Assembly (NCBI RefSeq): GCF_032681285.1
Contig: NZ_CP136336.1
Coordinates: forward strand, 2,095,001-2,159,000
Length of the DNA: 64,000 nucleotides
Source: Piscinibacter gummiphilus
GTDB taxonomy: Bacteria; Pseudomonadota; Gammaproteobacteria; Burkholderiales; Burkholderiaceae_C
Direction of reading: 5' to 3'
This document shows, piece by piece, positions 60,257-64,000 of this stretch (position 1 is the stretch's first letter; the number at the start of each line of letters is the position of its first letter). Under the pieces are notes generated by a model. It was not told where the DNA came from and made no database searches. It worked only from the letters and a program-made list of their open reading frames with translations. The position numbers and the translations under genes were made by a program.

Positions 60257-61456
60257 TCAGCTCACCTTGGCGATGGCGCTGACCACCGCGTCGATGTTCT
60301 TCTTGTTGAGCGCGGCCACGCAGATGCGGCCGGAGTCGACGCCATAGATGCCGAACTCGCTGCGCAGGCGCTGCATCTGATCCTTGCTGAGGCCGGAGTA
60401 GCTGAACATGCCCTTCTGCGAGGTGATGAAGCTCATGTCCTGCTTGATGCCCGCGGCCTTGAGCTTCTCGACCAGCAGCGTGCGCATCTCCTTGATGCGA
60501 ACGCGCATGCCGGCGAGTTCTTCTTCCCACAGCGTGCGCAGAGCCGGGGTGTTGAGCACGGTGGCCACCACCTGTGCACCGTGCGTCGGCGGGTTGGAGT
60601 AGTTGGTGCGGATCACGATCTTGAGCTGGCTCAGCACGCGGGCCGCTTCGTCCTTGCTCTCGCAGACCACGCTCAGCGCGCCCACCCGTTCGCCGTAGAG
60701 AGAGAAGCTCTTAGAGAACGAGGTGGATACGAAGAAGTCGAGACCGGCGGCCATGAACTGCTCGATGACGGCGCCGTCTTCCTTGATGCCTTCGCCAAAG
60801 CCCTGGTAGGCCATGTCGAGGAAGGGCACGAGTTTCGCGGCCTTGACCGCATCGACGACCTGCGCCCATTGCGCGGGCGTGATGTCGTAGCCGGTCGGGT
60901 TGTGGCAGCAGGCGTGCAGCACGACGACGGTGCCTGCCGGCGCGGCCTTCAGGCCGGCGAGCATGGCGTCGAAGTTGACGCCTTTCTTGGCGGCGTCGTA
61001 GTAAGGATAGGTGTCGACCGTGAAACCGGCGTTGGTGAAGAGCGCTCGGTGGTTTTCCCAACTGGGGTCGCTGATCAGCACCTTGGCGTTGGGATTCAGG
61101 CGCTTGAGGAAGTCGGCGCCGATCTTCAGGCCGCCGGTGCCGCCGATGCCCTGCACGGTAGCGACACGACCTTCCTTCACGGCGGCACTGTCGGCACCGA
61201 AGACGAGGCCTTGCACGGCCTTGTCATACGCCGCGATGCCGTCGATGGGCAGGTAGCCGCGCGCTGTGGGCGCCTCCATCATCTGCTTCTCGGCCTGGGC
61301 CACGCACTTGAGCAGCGGGAGCTTGCCGTTCTCGTCGAAGTACACGCCGACGCCGAGGTTCACCTTGTTCGGGTTGGTGTCGGCGTTGAACTGCTCGTTC
61401 AGGCCCAGGATGGGGTCGCGGGGGGCCATTTCAACGGCGGCAAACAACGAGGTCAT
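60257..61456 (-). CDS. Aspartate/aromatic aminotransferase (TyrB/AspC)
   Basis: This 399-residue PLP enzyme of class I transfers amino groups between aspartate or aromatic amino acids and 2-oxoglutarate. The PLP lysine is in STSFSKSFSLYGERVG near residue 250; DPSWENHRALF near 133, LHACCHNPTGYD near 185, and YSNPPTHGAQVV near 285 are family motifs. Aspartate and aromatic specificity overlap in this group, so the gene could be aspC or tyrB. It is divergent from uvrB with 93 bases between starts. Confidence 0.92.
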   Translation of the reverse strand: MTSLFAAVEMAPRDPILGLNEQFNADTNPNKVNLGVGVYFDENGKLPLLKCVAQAEKQMMEAPTARGYLPIDGIAAYDKAVQGLVFGADSAAVKEGRVATVQGIGGTGGLKIGADFLKRLNPNAKVLISDPSWENHRALFTNAGFTVDTYPYYDAAKKGVNFDAMLAGLKAAPAGTVVVLHACCHNPTGYDITPAQWAQVVDAVKAAKLVPFLDMAYQGFGEGIKEDGAVIEQFMAAGLDFFVSTSFSKSFSLYGERVGALSVVCESKDEAARVLSQLKIVIRTNYSNPPTHGAQVVATVLNTPALRTLWEEELAGMRVRIKEMRTLLVEKLKAAGIKQDMSFITSQKGMFSYSGLSKDQMQRLRSEFGIYGVDSGRICVAALNKKNIDAVVSAIAKVS

Positions 61457-61549
61457 GGGACAGTCCTTGTCAGTAGAGCGGGGGAATGATTTGGGCTAAC
61501 CTGAACGATTGCCCTGCGTGCGCGGGGAAACCCGGAGATTTTATCTGCC

Positions 61550-63643
<2,094 letters not shown>

Positions 63644-63731
63644 GTGTCAGGGTGGAAAGGCAGGCCAATGAGCCTGCTCACCGAGGGGGAACTTCCTTAG
63701 CCAATGCCGACCGAATCAGTGGGTTTCATAT
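63644..63731. other. Intergenic gap after uvrB
   Basis: This gap holds a weak inverted repeat (GCAGGC-CAATGA-GCCTGC, 63662-63679) without a T-run. No gene or convincing terminator is seen. Confidence 0.4.
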
Positions 63732-63756
63732 ATACTTGAGTAAACCTGTCGGATTA
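63732..63756 (+). promoter_or_regulatory. IscR-binding site (type 1 box) upstream of iscR
   Basis: The 25-base element begins ATACTTGAGTAAA and ends GTCGGATTA, matching the E. coli type 1 pattern at most fixed positions (ATA-CTTGA, GTCGG). In E. coli, holo-IscR represses its own operon through such sites. It overlaps the likely promoter and lies about 106 bases before the iscR start. A palindrome, GCGGGTTAACCCGC, follows at 63761-63774. Confidence 0.68.
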
Positions 63757-63861
63757 ATCCGCGGGTTAACCCGCCCCATGAGGGCGGTGCTTGCGAGCGT
63801 GAAGCCACCATTGATCGCTTTCATTGACTAATCGTGCTGTCACCGGCACCAGGAGGATTTC

Positions 63862-64000
63862 ATGCGACTGACCACCAAAGGCCGTTTTGCCGTTACCGCC
63901 ATGATCGACCTCGCCCTGCGCGAGAACACCGGCCCCGTTGCGCTGGCTGCCATCAGCGCTCGCCAGCAGATTTCTCTGTCCTACCTCGAGCAACTGTTCG
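63862..64000 (+). CDS. iscR: Fe-S cluster regulator IscR, N-terminal part
   Basis: The first 46 residues of an Rrf2-family regulator are visible before the window ends: [20 protein letters not shown] and then a helix-turn-helix with [10 protein letters not shown], near identical to known IscR. AGGAGG (63851-63856) is 5 bases from the ATG, a strong start. The cysteine ligands of the [2Fe-2S] cluster lie beyond the window. iscSUA genes are expected next. Confidence 0.93.
   Translation, partial: MRLTTKGRFAVTAMIDLALRENTGPVALAAISARQQISLSYLEQLF

Overview
This 64 kb window is high-GC, densely packed bacterial chromosome. The gene content points to the Burkholderiales (Betaproteobacteria), probably the Rubrivivax/Roseateles/Rhizobacter area, though no rRNA is present to prove it. 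Supporting signs are a zapB-zapA-6S RNA-EVE gene order, a darP/pmbA divergent pair, a PHA depolymerase with a catalytic cysteine, a TRAP importer of the 2-oxoacid (TakP-like) type, and a nirB-nirD-nasA-trpD2-cobA nitrate assimilation operon. No tRNA, rRNA, insertion sequence, prophage or CRISPR array was seen. The window reads as stable core and metabolic genome rather than a mobile island.

Layout. 1-7309: sugar uptake and galactonate-branch catabolism. It holds the end of one sugar ABC importer (ATPase and permease), a second ATPase with two permeases (YtfR/YtfT/YjfF type), then dgoK and dgoA, mostly joined by 4-bp stop/start overlaps. 7358-13367: an LhgO-like FAD oxidoreductase, a hemerythrin-like protein with a diheme cytochrome c, a small cupin, and a large MalT-type LuxR regulator. 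13364-21306: housekeeping genes (suhB, trmJ, cysE, mogA-like, darP, pmbA) and an 879-aa GAF-PAS-PAS-GGDEF-EAL protein. 21437-28438: a TRAP importer split into dctP (+) and dctQM (-) around a Na+/H+ antiporter, followed by a cache-sensor kinase and NarL-type regulator. 28455-33249: small phosphatase, yqeY, rpsU, an HI0933-type flavoprotein, an MFS carrier and a fatty acid hydroxylase-family protein.

33301-45249: the nitrate assimilation locus. Siroheme-pathway cobA, trpD2/ybiB, nasA, nirD and nirB form one minus-strand operon behind a near-perfect sigma-54 promoter with an NtrC-like site about 100 bp upstream. Divergent to it is a fused PP2C phosphatase-Ser/Thr kinase. A NarK-type nitrate transporter converges on that kinase. 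A PAS-GGDEF protein whose GGDEF motif is degenerate follows.

45256-46543: EVE protein, 6S RNA, zapA and zapB. 46571-56930: a cobalamin uptake and late-synthesis operon, with a B12 riboswitch, btuB, cobU, btuF, btuC, btuD, cbiB/cobD, cobQ, cobT, cobS and a cobC-like phosphatase. 56876-64000: nth, a short lipoprotein, a CsbD-like protein, a stand-alone RnfB-like ferredoxin, phaZ, an aromatic/aspartate aminotransferase, uvrB, and the start of iscR behind an IscR-type box. Coordinates and starts come from reading the sequence; functional names come from recognised family motifs, without database searches.
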